Positions 37,893-48,641 of a DNA stretch of 64,000 bases are shown here, piece by piece; within the stretch, counting starts at the first letter, position 1; each line of letters opens with the position of its first letter. The stretch comes from Croceicoccus naphthovorans (GTDB lineage Bacteria > Pseudomonadota > Alphaproteobacteria > Sphingomonadales > Sphingomonadaceae). The notes under the pieces were generated by a model. That model saw nothing but the letters and a program-made list of their open reading frames with translations, had not been told where the DNA came from and did no database searches. The stretch lies in the NCBI RefSeq assembly GCF_001028705.1, contig NZ_CP011770.1, positions 1,925,501 to 1,989,500 of the forward strand. Reading direction: 5' to 3'. The position numbers and the translations under genes are program-made.

Positions 37893-40420
37893 CGAAAACC
37901 AGGTCTGCCCCTGACCCGCTGGCCGAATACAACGCCCGGCGCAATTTTGCGAAAACGGCCGAACCGGCAGGCAAGCGCGGCAGGGCGCGGGAAGGTGCAG
38001 AGGGCGGACGCTTTATCGTGCAGAAGCACGACGCCACACGGCTTCACTGGGACTTGCGGCTGGAGGCGGACGGCGTCCTGAAAAGCTGGGCCGTCACCAA
38101 GGGCCCCTCGCCCGATCCCGATATCAAACGGTTGGCTGTGCGAACCGAGGATCACCCGATGTCCTACGCCGAGTTCGAAGGCGTGATCGCCAAGGGCGAA
38201 TACGGTGGCGGCACGGTGATGCTGTGGGACAAGGGCACCTGGGCTCCGATCGCTGGCAAGTCGTGGCGCGACATCGACGATGGCCACCTGCACTTCACGC
38301 TGAATGGCGAGCGAATGAAAGGCGAATGGCTGCTAATCCGCTTGAAACCGCGCAAGGGCGAGAAACGCGAGAACTGGCTGCTGCGCAAGATACGGGACGA
38401 TCATGCCGAAGACGGCGATCCCCTGATCCAGCACGAATTGACCAGCGTGCTGACGGGGCGATCAATGGCGGAGATCGCGGCCGACAAGCAGGGCAGGTAC
38501 TCGCTGGCGGGAAAGAAAGACGCGGACTTCGCGGCGCAGATGGCCAAAGCCGCCGACCGCAACGAAGCCAAGGCGAAGCCCCGCAAGCGCAGGGCGGCTG
38601 GCCAGCCGAAATTCCGCAAGCCGCAGCTTGCCACGCTGGTCGATGCGGTGCCCGCCGGGAACGGCTGGATGCACGAGATCAAGTTCGACGGGTATCGCGC
38701 GATGATTGCGGCGGCAGGTAACAAGGTTACCGTCTGGACTCGCAGCGGCAAGGACTGGACCGACAAGTTCGGGCCGCTGGTAGACGCACTGGCCGCGCTG
38801 GACCTGCCGCCCTGCCTCATCGATGGCGAGATCGTCGCTTACGACAGGGGCGGCAACCCCGACTTTTCCACTCTGCAGGCCGTGCTAAAGCGCGGACACG
38901 GATCGCAAGGCGTTGGCGATAAGCTAGGCCTGCATTGTTTCGACCTGCTGGAGATTGACGGCGAGGACATAACTGCGCGCCCCAATATCGAACGCAAGGA
39001 AAGGCTGGAGGCCCTGCTGGCCCACGCTGAGCCACCGATCCTCGTGGCCGATCACGTCATCGGTGCTGGCGAAAAGCTTTACGACACGATGTGTAAAGCC
39101 GGTCAGGAAGGCATCATCGCAAAGCGGATCGACGCGCCCTATCGGTCATCGCGGACGAAGAACTGGGTGAAAGTGAAATGCACCCGGCGGCAGGAATTCG
39201 TCCTGATCGGCTGGAAGAAATCCAGCGCCAAGGGCCGTCCTTTCGCCTCGCTGCTGCTGGCACAGAGCGAGGGCGATGCGCTGGTTTACAAGGGCAATGT
39301 CGGCACGGGGTTTAGCGCCGACGCGATGGACGATCTCGCCGCGAAAATGGCGCGGATCGAGCGCAAGACACCGCCCGCCGAAGTCGACAAGGCCAGCGCG
39401 CGCGGGGTCACGTGGCTGACGCCGAAACTGGTCGCGGAAATCGCATTCGCCGAGTTCACTGCCGACGGGAATTTGCGCCACGCCAGCTTCCTCGGCCTGC
39501 GTAGCGACAAGGATGCGAATGCAGTGAAACCCGAGCAGGCTAGCGCGGCGCCCAAAGAAGACGCCGTCGAAATCTCCAGCCGTGACCGTATTATCTTCCC
39601 CGACATTGGCCAGACAAAGGGGCAACTGGCCGACTACTACACGGCCATCGCACCCCTGATGCTGCCCTTCGCCGCGCAACGTCCGGTCAGCCTTGTCCGC
39701 TGTCCGCAAGGGCGCGCGAAGAAATGCTTCTTCCAGAAACACGACAGCGGATCGTTCGGCCCGCACGTTCACCACGTGCCGATCCGAGAAAAGGACGGCG
39801 GAACGGAAGACTACCTCTACATCGAGGACACCGCCGGACTGCTCGCCTGTGTGCAGATGGGCACGATCGAGTTTCACGGCTGGGCCGCGCGCAGCGACGA
39901 TGTCGAAGCGCCCGATCGCATGATCTTCGATCTCGACCCTGACGAGGGGCTCAACTTCGACGCAGTGAAAAAAGCCGCCCGCGACATCCGCGACCGATTG
40001 GCCGATCTGGGCCTTGTCAGTTTTGCCATGCTCTCGGGCGGCAAAGGCGTGCACGTCATTGTCCCGTTGGAACCCGACCATTCGTGGGACGCGCACAAGG
40101 ACTTCGCCCGCCGTTTTGCCGAGGCGCTGTCCATGGCCGAACCGGACCGCTTTACGGCAACGATGAGCAAGGCCAAGCGCAAGGGCAAAATCTTCATCGA
40201 CTGGCTCCGCAACCAGCGCGGCAGTACCGCCGTGGCGCCCTACTCCGCCCGCGCTCGACCCGGCGCGCCCGTCGCGGTACCGGTCGCGTGGAATGAATTA
40301 CGCGATACGGACAATGCCCACCCGTTCAGCATCGATGATGCAGACAAACTGCTGAAACGCGCGCGATCGAAGGCGCTGCACGGCTGGGGCATGGCGGCGC
40401 AGCGCCTGCCCGACGTTTAG
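37889..40420 (+). CDS. ligD: DNA ligase D, three-domain NHEJ enzyme
   Basis: An 843-aa enzyme with domain order phosphoesterase-ligase-polymerase. The 3'-phosphoesterase (about residues 35-190) shows FIVQKHDATRLHWDLRLE. The ATP-dependent ligase (about 240-530) has the nucleotidyl-accepting Lys265 in EIKFDGYRAMI and the EGIIAKR motif. The primase-polymerase (about 550-840) shows KCFFQKH, MIFDLDPDEG and LSGGKGVHVIVPL. All three appear catalytically complete. The start is GTG at 37889, overlapping the mgtC-like stop. With Ku it provides end joining. Its 3' end overlaps the convergent sulfotransferase gene. Confidence 0.95.
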   Translation: MTKTRSAPDPLAEYNARRNFAKTAEPAGKRGRAREGAEGGRFIVQKHDATRLHWDLRLEADGVLKSWAVTKGPSPDPDIKRLAVRTEDHPMSYAEFEGVIAKGEYGGGTVMLWDKGTWAPIAGKSWRDIDDGHLHFTLNGERMKGEWLLIRLKPRKGEKRENWLLRKIRDDHAEDGDPLIQHELTSVLTGRSMAEIAADKQGRYSLAGKKDADFAAQMAKAADRNEAKAKPRKRRAAGQPKFRKPQLATLVDAVPAGNGWMHEIKFDGYRAMIAAAGNKVTVWTRSGKDWTDKFGPLVDALAALDLPPCLIDGEIVAYDRGGNPDFSTLQAVLKRGHGSQGVGDKLGLHCFDLLEIDGEDITARPNIERKERLEALLAHAEPPILVADHVIGAGEKLYDTMCKAGQEGIIAKRIDAPYRSSRTKNWVKVKCTRRQEFVLIGWKKSSAKGRPFASLLLAQSEGDALVYKGNVGTGFSADAMDDLAAKMARIERKTPPAEVDKASARGVTWLTPKLVAEIAFAEFTADGNLRHASFLGLRSDKDANAVKPEQASAAPKEDAVEISSRDRIIFPDIGQTKGQLADYYTAIAPLMLPFAAQRPVSLVRCPQGRAKKCFFQKHDSGSFGPHVHHVPIREKDGGTEDYLYIEDTAGLLACVQMGTIEFHGWAARSDDVEAPDRMIFDLDPDEGLNFDAVKKAARDIRDRLADLGLVSFAMLSGGKGVHVIVPLEPDHSWDAHKDFARRFAEALSMAEPDRFTATMSKAKRKGKIFIDWLRNQRGSTAVAPYSARARPGAPVAVPVAWNELRDTDNAHPFSIDDADKLLKRARSKALHGWGMAAQRLPDV

Positions 40421-41694
40421 GCGGTGCGCCGCTCGCGCTGTTCCACTCGCACGCCGTAAGTTTCGACGTAATCCGACAGGCGTTCCAGCACGTCGCCTTC
40501 GTCCAGTCCGAATTCGGCGAGGCTATAGCGGTGCGGCTTGCGCTTCAGCGCGCGGCTGCGGGCCATGAAGTCTTCCATGCCGGGCAGCGCCGGCTCGATC
40601 TCCATGCCAAGGAACTGGTAGATTCGCGTCATTACGCCGGGCCAGTCCCGGTCCATCTCCTCAAAATGCACGTCGATCCGGCGCTTGCTGTCGATCCTGT
40701 CGCGCGCGCGGCGCATGCGGGCGATCTGCTGCTCGGTCTTGTGCAGCCATTCGCGGCCAACGGCATGGGCATCGGCATGATCGGAATAGATGATCGTCTG
40801 GTTCCACGCGAGCGAGGCGGCGCTGCCCACAACCGCCTTGGGATCGCGGTGCGTGAAGATAAATCGCGCATCGGGGAACGTGTCGATCACCGCATCAAGA
40901 TCCAGCATATATTGCGGGGTCTTCAGGATCCACGGCTTCAGGCTGGACTTCTGTTGCGACCAACTGACCAGCTTCAATAGCCGCGCCAGTTGGCGATAGG
41001 CCGGGCGCGAATCCTCTTGCTCACACCATCGACCATAGGACGGGATCGCCCATTGCGCCTCGTGCTTCATGCCCCAGAAACTGTTGACCAGCAGGCCCAG
41101 CTCTTCCTCCGGCTGATCCGGCCCCGTCGGGTGGATCGACAGGGTGCGCGGGTTGGCCAGCCGCGCCATGCGCTGAATTTTGCGTGCATCTACCAGCCGC
41201 TGATCATGCTCATCCCCCGGCTCGAAATCGCGGGGCGGCACGGGGCTGATTGTTTCGAAGCTGCGCAGGTTCTGAAAGCGATGGTCGGCGGCAAGCAAGC
41301 GGTGCATCCGCGTCGTGCCGGACCGCATCGGACCGACCACGATCACCGGGCGCGGCAGGGCGCGCTCAAGAATTTCGGGATGCCGCCGGAACCAGTCTTG
41401 CGCCAGCAAGCGGTCTTTCAGCACTTTTTCGAACTGCATTTGCGCGACGAAATCGCCCGCGCGGTTCAGGCGCGCCTCTTCCCGAATGGCATCGACCAGC
41501 GCGTCGTATGGCCGGTGAAACCACGGGTCGCCGAAATCGTCCAGCCCCGTTTCCTCGGTGCATTTCTGCATCAGGGTTTCGCGGTCGAACGTCGCTCTTT
41601 TCATCAGGCCCGCCGCTTGCAGCACGGCGAAATAACGGTTCGCCGCGCCGATGAACGGCGTGCGACGAGGCGGCTTGATGATGTCTTCTTCCAA
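40417..41694 (-). CDS. Sulfotransferase family protein
   Basis: A 425-aa protein related to PAPS-dependent sulfotransferases. The 5'-phosphosulfate loop is PMRSGTTRMHRLL and the 3'-phosphate motif is FIFTHRDPKAVVGSAAS. Upstream is a helical region of about 100 residues typical of the large bacterial members of unknown acceptor. The start is uncertain: TTG at 41694 has AGGGA upstream and gives LEEDIIKPPRRTPFIGA; TTG 41751 or ATG 41604 are alternatives. It converges on ligD with a 4-bp overlap of the two stop regions. Confidence 0.82.
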   Translation of the reverse strand: MEEDIIKPPRRTPFIGAANRYFAVLQAAGLMKRATFDRETLMQKCTEETGLDDFGDPWFHRPYDALVDAIREEARLNRAGDFVAQMQFEKVLKDRLLAQDWFRRHPEILERALPRPVIVVGPMRSGTTRMHRLLAADHRFQNLRSFETISPVPPRDFEPGDEHDQRLVDARKIQRMARLANPRTLSIHPTGPDQPEEELGLLVNSFWGMKHEAQWAIPSYGRWCEQEDSRPAYRQLARLLKLVSWSQQKSSLKPWILKTPQYMLDLDAVIDTFPDARFIFTHRDPKAVVGSAASLAWNQTIIYSDHADAHAVGREWLHKTEQQIARMRRARDRIDSKRRIDVHFEEMDRDWPGVMTRIYQFLGMEIEPALPGMEDFMARSRALKRKPHRYSLAEFGLDEGDVLERLSDYVETYGVRVEQRERRTA

Positions 41695-41845
41695 GGGGCT
41701 GTCCCTGTATTGTTTGGACCGATTGCGTGGGGGACGGCCCCAGTGGCGCAATCGGCGCTGAAAAGTCTACCCCTCGGCGTCGATGCGGTTCCCGGCTGTA
41801 TCTTCTCTGGACAGGAAGGCAGCGCCCGCGCCATAGCGCGCAGCC

Positions 41846-43120
41846 ATGCACGACATTCGCCTCGTCCGTTCCGACCCCGATGCCTTCGACGCCGCGCTGG
41901 CCAAACGCGGAGCCTCACCTGCCGCCGATGCAATCCTCGCCCTGGACGAGGAGCGGCGTGCGGTTCAGACCCGGATGCAGGAAGGGCAGACCCGCCGGAA
42001 CGAAGCCTCGAAAGCCATCGGCAAGGCCATGGGTCAGGGCGATACCGCAACGGCAGAGGCGCTGAAGGCCGAAGTCGCTGGGCTGAAGGAAACGCTGCCC
42101 TCGCTTGAGGCCGAGGAGAAGGCGCTGTCGGCGAAGCAGGCCGATGCGCTGGCCGCCCTGCCCAACCTGCCCGCAGACGATGTGCCACAGGGCGCGGACG
42201 AGAACGACAATGTCGAGGTCAGTCGCTGGGGTACGCCGCGAGAGTTCGATTTCGAGCCGCAGGAACATGCCGATTTCGCACCCGCTCTGGGCCTCGATTT
42301 CGAAACGGCAGCGGAGATCAGCGGGGCGCGGTTCGTATTCATGCGCGGCCAGATGGCGCGGCTGAACCGGGCGCTGGGCGCGATGATGCTGGATATGCAG
42401 ACGGCGGCGGGTTTCGTTGAATGCGTTCCGCCACTGCTTGTGAAGGACGATGCGCTGTTCGGCACCGGACAGTTGCCCAAGTTTGCCGAGGACCTCTTCC
42501 GCACCACCGACGATAAGTGGCTCATCCCCACGGCCGAAGTCAGCCTGACCAACGCGGTGCGCGAGCAGATCCTCGACCCGCAAGCGCTGCCGATGAAGCT
42601 GACCGCCCTCACTCCCTGTTTCCGGTCCGAAGCCGGGGCGGCGGGCAAGGATACGCGCGGCCTGATCCGTCAGCACCAGTTCGACAAGGTGGAACTGGTC
42701 GCCATCACCGCACCCGACCAGTCGGAGGCGATGCACGAAGCTATGTGTACAGCGGCAGAAGCTGTGCTTCAGGCGCTGGATCTGCCCTATCGCAAGGTCT
42801 TGCTCTGCACCGGCGACATGAGCTTTTCCGCGCGGAAAACCTATGATCTTGAAGTCTGGCTGCCCGGCCAGAACACCTATCGCGAGATCAGCTCGATCTC
42901 GAACTGCGGCGATTTCCAGGCGCGGCGCATGAACGCCCGTTTCAAGCCCGAAGGGTCCAAAAAGACCGAGTTCGTGCACACCCTCAACGGCAGCGGCCTT
43001 GCCGTGGGCCGCACGCTGGTCGCGGTGCTGGAAAACGGGCAGAACGCCGACGGATCGGTCACATTGCCGTCCGCACTCGTCCCCTACATGGGCGGGATCG
43101 ACAAGCTGGAGCCCGCCTGA
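41846..43120 (+). CDS. serS: Seryl-tRNA synthetase
   Basis: A 424-aa class II aminoacyl-tRNA synthetase that charges tRNA-Ser and tRNA-Sec. The N-terminal coiled-coil arm (about residues 30-105) grips the tRNA long variable arm. The catalytic core holds motif 2 ([25 protein letters not shown]) and motif 3 ([17 protein letters not shown]). The length is normal. The stop overlaps the surE start (TGATG), so the two are probably co-translated. Confidence 0.97.
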   Translation: MHDIRLVRSDPDAFDAALAKRGASPAADAILALDEERRAVQTRMQEGQTRRNEASKAIGKAMGQGDTATAEALKAEVAGLKETLPSLEAEEKALSAKQADALAALPNLPADDVPQGADENDNVEVSRWGTPREFDFEPQEHADFAPALGLDFETAAEISGARFVFMRGQMARLNRALGAMMLDMQTAAGFVECVPPLLVKDDALFGTGQLPKFAEDLFRTTDDKWLIPTAEVSLTNAVREQILDPQALPMKLTALTPCFRSEAGAAGKDTRGLIRQHQFDKVELVAITAPDQSEAMHEAMCTAAEAVLQALDLPYRKVLLCTGDMSFSARKTYDLEVWLPGQNTYREISSISNCGDFQARRMNARFKPEGSKKTEFVHTLNGSGLAVGRTLVAVLENGQNADGSVTLPSALVPYMGGIDKLEPA

Positions 43121-43893
43121 TGCGCATTCTTCTGACCAACGACGACGGTATCCACGCGCGCGGGCTAAAGGTGCTCGAGGCGATCGCCCGGCAATTGACC
43201 GACGACATCTGGATCTGCGCGCCGAGCGAGGAACAGTCGGGCGCGGGTCACTCGTTGACGCTGACTCGCCCGGTTCGTCTGCGCCGCCACGACGACCGGC
43301 GCTTTTCCGTCACCGGCACGCCGACCGATTCGGTGACGATGGCGCTGAAAAAGGCGATGCCCGAACCGCCCGACCTGATTCTGTCAGGCGTCAATCGCGG
43401 GGCCAATCAGGGGGATGACGTGACCTATTCGGGCACCGTTTCCGCCGCGATGGAGGGTGCGCTGGCCGGGGTGCGATCCATCGCGCTCAGCCAGATTTAC
43501 GACCGCGAAGGCGCCGGGGAAAATGTGTCTTTCGACGCGGCAGAGCAATGGGGCGCGAAAGTGCTGCGCCCGCTGCTCGAGATGCCTTTCGCACCACGCA
43601 CGCTGGTCAACGTGAACTTCCCCGCCGTCGCGGCCGATGCGGTCAAGGGCGTGCGCGTCGTGCGGCAGGGCTTCCATGACTATGGTCGCGGTACCGTGGT
43701 CGAGGGGATGGACCCGCGCGGCTATCCCTATTTCTGGTTCGGACTCGAACCGGCAGAGCATACGCCGGGGCACGAGACTGACCTTGAGATTACGCAGGAC
43801 GGTTACATCGCGGTTACGCCGTTGCAACTCGACCTGACGCACTATCCCTCGCTGGAATTGCTGGCGGAACGTTTCGGACAGGCGCAGGTCTGA
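43120..43893 (+). CDS. surE: 5'/3'-nucleotidase SurE
   Basis: A 257-aa metal-dependent nucleoside monophosphatase. The N-terminal [16 protein letters not shown] metal-binding Asp pair, the APSEEQSGAGHSLT loop and the SGVNRGANQGDDVTYSGTV motif are all intact. Linked with serS by a 1-bp overlap. SurE is a survival/stress nucleotidase acting in the cytosol; in many proteobacteria it neighbours pcm, which is not found here. Confidence 0.95.
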   Translation: MRILLTNDDGIHARGLKVLEAIARQLTDDIWICAPSEEQSGAGHSLTLTRPVRLRRHDDRRFSVTGTPTDSVTMALKKAMPEPPDLILSGVNRGANQGDDVTYSGTVSAAMEGALAGVRSIALSQIYDREGAGENVSFDAAEQWGAKVLRPLLEMPFAPRTLVNVNFPAVAADAVKGVRVVRQGFHDYGRGTVVEGMDPRGYPYFWFGLEPAEHTPGHETDLEITQDGYIAVTPLQLDLTHYPSLELLAERFGQAQV

Positions 43894-43897
43894 TCGG

Positions 43898-44950
43898 ATG
43901 GCGCGGCGCAAGGCACTTCGGCTTCAGCGCCACCGCACCCTCCGGCGGAGGCTCAGCCTGCCGGTCTGGGCAGACCTGTTCATCAGGCTGGGCGCAGCGC
44001 TGGCCCTCGTATTTCTTGTTGTGTTCATCCACTGGTGGGATCGATCGGGACTGGTCGACAATCTCGACGGGCATGTCAGTTTCCTCGACGTCGTCTATTT
44101 CACGATGATCTCGATCACCACGACCGGGTTTGGCGACATCGCCCCCGTTTCGGACCGCGCGCGACTGGTGGAGGCGGTGATCGTCACGCCGATCCGTTTC
44201 GCGGTACTCTTCATTTTCGTCGGCACCGCCTACAATTTCGTCATCAAGAGAAGCTGGGAGAAATTCCGCATGGCCCGCATTCAGGACCGCCTGACCAACC
44301 ATGTCGTCGTTCTCGGCTTCGGCGTTTCGGGGTCGGAGGCCGTTGCCGAACTGATCGCGCGCGGCACCGACGCCGACTGCATCGTGGTGATGGACACAAG
44401 CGAGGATCGCCTGTCGCTTGCCGAAGAAATGGGCTGCAACGTCATCAACGCCGACGCAACGCGTGACGAATCGTTGCAGGACGTTCGGATCAATGAGGCG
44501 TCGACCGTGCTGGTATCTGCAGGCCGCGATGACAGTTCGATCCTGATCGTGCTGACCGTACGCCACCTTGCACCCGATGTGCCGATCACCGTCGTCGTGC
44601 GCGCACCGGATAACGAGTTGCTGGCTCGCCAGGCCGGGGCGACCAACGTCATCAACCCCGTGCGCTTCACCGGGCTTTTGCTGGCGGGCAGCGCCAGCGG
44701 GATGCATACCGCCGACTATCTGGCCGACCTCGCCTCTGTCACCGGCCGGGTACAGTTGCTGGAGCGTGAGGCACGGCCAGAAGACATCGGCAAGGGCCTT
44801 CGCGAACTGGGTTCGGGCAGCATGGGCCTGCGCCTCTATCGCAATGGCGAGGCGTTCGGATACTGGGAGCCTGAGGGGCAGCGGATCGAAAAGGGCGACA
44901 TGATCGTCGTGATCCGCCCAACGCCCGAATGCGGTCCCGGCATCATCTAG
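43898..44950 (+). CDS. Potassium channel with RCK/TrkA domains
   Basis: A 350-aa protein with two transmembrane helices (about residues 28-48 and 95-115) flanking a pore loop with selectivity filter TTTGFGDI. The filter is a Gly-Phe-Gly variant of the common GYG. A Rossmann RCK/TrkA-N domain begins VVVLGFGVSGSEAVAELI, and a C-terminal TrkA-C-like lobe follows. It is the architecture of MthK/Kch-type ligand-gated K+ channels. It starts 4 bp after surE and converges on the DUF1761 gene with a 4-bp overlap. Confidence 0.9.
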   Translation: MARRKALRLQRHRTLRRRLSLPVWADLFIRLGAALALVFLVVFIHWWDRSGLVDNLDGHVSFLDVVYFTMISITTTGFGDIAPVSDRARLVEAVIVTPIRFAVLFIFVGTAYNFVIKRSWEKFRMARIQDRLTNHVVVLGFGVSGSEAVAELIARGTDADCIVVMDTSEDRLSLAEEMGCNVINADATRDESLQDVRINEASTVLVSAGRDDSSILIVLTVRHLAPDVPITVVVRAPDNELLARQAGATNVINPVRFTGLLLAGSASGMHTADYLADLASVTGRVQLLEREARPEDIGKGLRELGSGSMGLRLYRNGEAFGYWEPEGQRIEKGDMIVVIRPTPECGPGII

Positions 44951-45345
44951 CTGCGGATCAAAAAGACCAACCCCATCGCCAGATAGGCGAAGAGCCAGAA
45001 CCCCGCGTCGATCAGCGCGATGGCGCGCGGATTGCGTTGGTGCAGGTAATTCGTCCAGAGCGCAGGGATCACGAAGAACAGCGCGATCCCGCCGCTCATC
45101 ATCGGATAAAGCCACCATTTCGACGGATCCGACAATCGCGCGAACATGTGGCCCAGCATTGCGGCGCTGACCAGCACCAGCATGAACGTGCCGACGATCG
45201 TCCGCAAAGGCTTGCGCCGCACTTCCAATCCGCCCGGCCCGGCCAGCATCGCCAGCGGTTTGCCGAACACGCGATACCAACCGGCAGCCACCGCCATCGC
45301 CGCGAACGCGGCCAGAATTACGCCAACCCAGTCGACCGGTCCCAT
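44947..45345 (-). CDS. DUF1761 membrane protein
   Basis: A 132-aa protein with four predicted membrane helices, beginning [16 protein letters not shown], which is the DUF1761 signature start. The ATG at 45345 has GGGAGGA upstream. Function unknown. The stop codon overlaps that of the convergent K+ channel gene. Confidence 0.78.
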   Translation of the reverse strand: MGPVDWVGVILAAFAAMAVAAGWYRVFGKPLAMLAGPGGLEVRRKPLRTIVGTFMLVLVSAAMLGHMFARLSDPSKWWLYPMMSGGIALFFVIPALWTNYLHQRNPRAIALIDAGFWLFAYLAMGLVFLIRS

Positions 45346-45497
45346 CGGTCCTCCCGTCAGTTCGTCCGCCAGTCTTGGCGGACAAGGATACCCCTGCCAA
45401 TGCGTCGTACACGCGAACCATTCAGAATTTAAGGCCCCCCGCCCTGCAACGGAACGGCTGGCGCGCACGGCCCGCCGCGTGTAGGGCCGGGGCCGTA

Positions 45498-46880
45498 ATG
45501 AGCGAGATTACCGAACAGACCAGAATCGCCCCCGCCCCCAAAGTGGGCATGGTCAGCCTTGGCTGTCCCAAGGCGCTTGTCGATTCCGAACGCATCCTGA
45601 CCAAGCTGCGCGCCGATGGCTATGCGATGAGCCCGGATTACGAAGGCGCCGACGTCGTGCTGGTGAACACCTGCGGCTTCCTCGATTCCGCGAAGGAAGA
45701 GAGCCTTGAGGCGATCGGCGAGGCTATCGCCGAAAACGGCCGCGTGATCGTGACCGGCTGCATGGGGAACGAGGCGGAGCTGATCCGTGCGCGCTTCCCC
45801 GACGTTCTCGCCGTGACCGGCGCGCACCAGTACGAGCAGGTCGTCGATGCGGTCCACGAAGCCGCACCGGCGGAGCGGGGGCCGTACGTGGACCTGGTGC
45901 CTCAGCCCGACATCAAGCTGACCCCGCGCCACTACAGCTATCTGAAGATTTCAGAGGGCTGCAATCACTCCTGCGCGTTCTGCATCATTCCGGACTTGCG
46001 CGGAAAGCTGGCAAGCCGCCGGATCGATGCCGTGCTGCGCGAAGCGGAAAAGCTGGTCGCGGCGGGGACGAAAGAACTGCTGGTCATCTCGCAGGATACG
46101 TCGGCCTATGGCGTCGATGTCCGGCACGAAGAACGCCAGTGGAAGGGACAAGCGGTCCGCACCCACATGACCGACCTTGCCCGCGAACTGGGCGGATTGC
46201 GCACCTCAGAAGGCGTCCCGCCGTGGGTCCGGTTGCACTACGTCTATCCCTATCCGCATGTCGACGCGGTGATTCCGCTTATGGCGGAAGGGCTGATCAC
46301 GCCCTATCTCGACATCCCTTTCCAGCATGCCAGCCCATCGGTCCTGCGCGCGATGAAGCGTCCGGCGAACGAGGCACAAGTGCTCGACCGCCTGAAGGCT
46401 TGGCGCGACATCTGCCCCGACATCGCGGTGCGGTCCAGCTTCGTGGTCGGATTCCCCGGAGAGACCGAGGACGATTTCAAGTACCTGCTAGACTGGCTGG
46501 AAGAAGCGCAGCTCGACCGCGTCGGCGGATTCCGGTTCGAACCCGTAGAAGGCGCTCAGGCGAATGCCCTGCCCAATCCGGTGCCCGAGGCGGTGAAGGA
46601 AGAACGCTACGCCCGGCTGATGGAAGTGACCGAGCGGATCAGCGCCGCCAAGCTGGCCGCCAAGGTAGGACGCCAGATCCCCGTCATCATCGACGAGGTT
46701 GGCGAACCCGACGAAGACGGCGACATCGGTGCCACCGCACGCAGCCAGGCCGACGCGCCGGAGATCGACGGCAACGTCTTCCTGCGCAACGTTCCCGCCA
46801 CGCTGGCACAAGGCGATTTCGCGACCGCGACTATAGAGGAAGCCGACGCGCACGACCTGTTCGGCTTTATCGCGGGCTGA
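45498..46880 (+). CDS. rimO: Ribosomal protein S12 methylthiotransferase
   Basis: A 460-aa radical-SAM methylthiotransferase that modifies an Asp of ribosomal protein S12. The N-terminal UPF0004 domain ([17 protein letters not shown]) holds the auxiliary-cluster cysteines. The radical SAM motif is CNHSCAFC (about residue 155). The C-terminal TRAM region ends at DLFGFI. Signature [12 protein letters not shown] favours RimO over MiaB. The ATG at 45498 removes a 41-codon leader that runs into the upstream divergent region. Confidence 0.95.
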   Translation: MSEITEQTRIAPAPKVGMVSLGCPKALVDSERILTKLRADGYAMSPDYEGADVVLVNTCGFLDSAKEESLEAIGEAIAENGRVIVTGCMGNEAELIRARFPDVLAVTGAHQYEQVVDAVHEAAPAERGPYVDLVPQPDIKLTPRHYSYLKISEGCNHSCAFCIIPDLRGKLASRRIDAVLREAEKLVAAGTKELLVISQDTSAYGVDVRHEERQWKGQAVRTHMTDLARELGGLRTSEGVPPWVRLHYVYPYPHVDAVIPLMAEGLITPYLDIPFQHASPSVLRAMKRPANEAQVLDRLKAWRDICPDIAVRSSFVVGFPGETEDDFKYLLDWLEEAQLDRVGGFRFEPVEGAQANALPNPVPEAVKEERYARLMEVTERISAAKLAAKVGRQIPVIIDEVGEPDEDGDIGATARSQADAPEIDGNVFLRNVPATLAQGDFATATIEEADAHDLFGFIAG

Positions 46881-46890
46881 CACCGCGCTA

Positions 46891-47661
46891 ATGCATTCGG
46901 CAATGAACGATTCACGCATCTGGACGGCCGCCCTGATCGTCATCGGCGACGAGATTCTCTCTGGCCGCACGCATGACAAGAACATCGCGCAAATCGCCAA
47001 GTGGCTGGGCGTGCAAGGCATCCGGCTGAAGGAAGTGCGCGTCATCGCCGACGATGTGGACGCTATTGTCGAAGGCGTGAACGCGCTGCGCGCTCGGAAC
47101 GATTACCTGTTCACCACCGGCGGCATCGGCCCGACGCACGACGATATCACCGTCGACGCAGTGGCCAAGGCGCTGGGCGTAGCGGTCATAGTCCATCCGG
47201 AAGCGCGGCGAATTCTCGAGGATTACTACGCCGACAAGGGCGGCGTGAATGAAGGGCGGTTGCGCATGGCCCGCGTCCCAGAGGGGGCAGACCTGATTCC
47301 GAACCGCTATTCCGGCGCGCCGGGCATTCGCATGGATAACGTGTTCCTGATGGCGGGCGTACCGCACATTACCGCTGGCATGCTGGATGCACTGACGGGA
47401 CAGTTGCAAGGCGGTGCACAGCTGATTTCCGACACTGTCGGTGCATGGGTGCCCGAAAGCGAAATTGCGGGTCTGCTGATGGAGGTGGAGCGTGCGCACG
47501 ACGGGTCGCAGATCGGGTCCTATCCCTTCTTTCGCGAAGGTCGGGTGGGCGCGAACTTTGTCGTTCGATCGACCAATGCAGACACCGTGAAGAGCTGCAT
47601 CGACAGCCTTTGCGAAGGGCTTGGCGAGATGGGGTATGACTTCACGCCAGGCGGGATCTGA
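46891..47661 (+). CDS. CinA-like molybdopterin-binding domain protein
   Basis: A 256-aa protein with the MoCF_biosynth/CinA N-terminal domain (ALIVIGDEILSGRTHDKN, TTGGIGPTHDDIT). It lacks the C-terminal amidohydrolase (PncC) domain of full CinA, as in the short family members common in alphaproteobacteria. The fold binds a nucleotide-like ligand; the reaction is unassigned. It starts 10 bp after rimO and may be co-transcribed. Confidence 0.85.
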   Translation: MHSAMNDSRIWTAALIVIGDEILSGRTHDKNIAQIAKWLGVQGIRLKEVRVIADDVDAIVEGVNALRARNDYLFTTGGIGPTHDDITVDAVAKALGVAVIVHPEARRILEDYYADKGGVNEGRLRMARVPEGADLIPNRYSGAPGIRMDNVFLMAGVPHITAGMLDALTGQLQGGAQLISDTVGAWVPESEIAGLLMEVERAHDGSQIGSYPFFREGRVGANFVVRSTNADTVKSCIDSLCEGLGEMGYDFTPGGI

Positions 47662-47778
47662 CACGCGTTCGGCGATAACGGTCATTGTCACGCCCCTGGC
47701 GATCGATCTTAGACCGGTACTTACCACTCATTAATCGTGTTAACTTAGATCAACCCTCGAATTTTGGGGGGTTCGATC

Positions 47779-48641
47779 ATGGATTCGCGGCTGGCGGAAC
47801 GCATCTCGGTTTCGGCGCGCGGCAGCTTTCGCCGGGGTGTAGGACTGGCGCAGACGGTGACGTTTGCCGATCTGACGCGCGAAGGGTGTCGCCTGATCGA
47901 CATCCCGCGCTCGCTGTCGCGCGGAGAGCGCATCTCGCTGCGCATCGGCAACGTCGGGCCGATTGTGGCGCAAGTCTGTTGGCTGCGGCTGGGGCGGGAA
48001 GCGGGACTGGCGTTCGAACAACCGTTGAGCGAGCAGGTCTACGACCTCCTCACCACCCAAGCCCGCGTGCAGATGCAAAGCGCCTATCGCGCCGAGATCA
48101 TGGGACTGCACAACAGCTTCACTCCCGAGAAAAGCGCGGTCGAGGATCCGGAACGCCGGACAACGTTGTTCCCCTTCACAGCGACATCGAACCGGATGCC
48201 GACCGCAGGATCGACAAACGCACCGCCAGCAACGAACCTGCGATACTGATCGATGCGGTCCAGCAGGCAACCGAAGTGCGCCTTGTCGATGTATCAACCT
48301 CCGGAATGCGGCTCTCGCACGAAGGAACATTACCCGCGGTCGGGGCGATATTGGAGCTGGTCTTCGCCGATCACCGCATCGCACGCGGCGAAGTGCGCTG
48401 GGCCGAAGATAGCCAGATCGGCCTGCACGTTGTGCCCGAGATCGAAGAAGCGGCGTTGGCCGAAAATGAGCCAGTGGCGGAACCAGCAACGCCGGCCGCT
48501 CTGCCCGAACTGCCTAAGGATCAGCTCGCCAGATTCATGGACTTGTTCGAAGCCGCGAAATTGAGCGGTTTTTCGGTCGTCAAACTGCGCGTCGATGCGG
48601 ATGCCATAGAGATGGTCGTCTCGACCGATCCGGCCCGCTAG
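47779..48641 (+). pseudogene. Double PilZ gene split by a frameshift
   Basis: Two PilZ domains lie in different frames. The first (47779 onward) has RISVSARGSFRRG and DLTREGCRL and is read to about 48165; its frame then becomes nonsense and stops at 48249. The second frame carries NVVPLHSDIEPDADRR, then the PilZ segment LVDVSTSGMRLS, and runs to the stop at 48641. No start codon with a ribosome-binding site precedes the second domain. Restoring one base between about 48140 and 48170 joins them into a 287-aa tandem PilZ protein. The lesion may be real or a sequencing error. The ATG at 47779 follows a GGGGGG tract. Confidence 0.65.

Noticed and set aside
44100..44160. GFG instead of GYG in the K+ channel filter as a loss-of-function sign
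   Set aside because: GFG is a known functional variant in prokaryotic and eukaryotic K+ channels, so it does not indicate decay.
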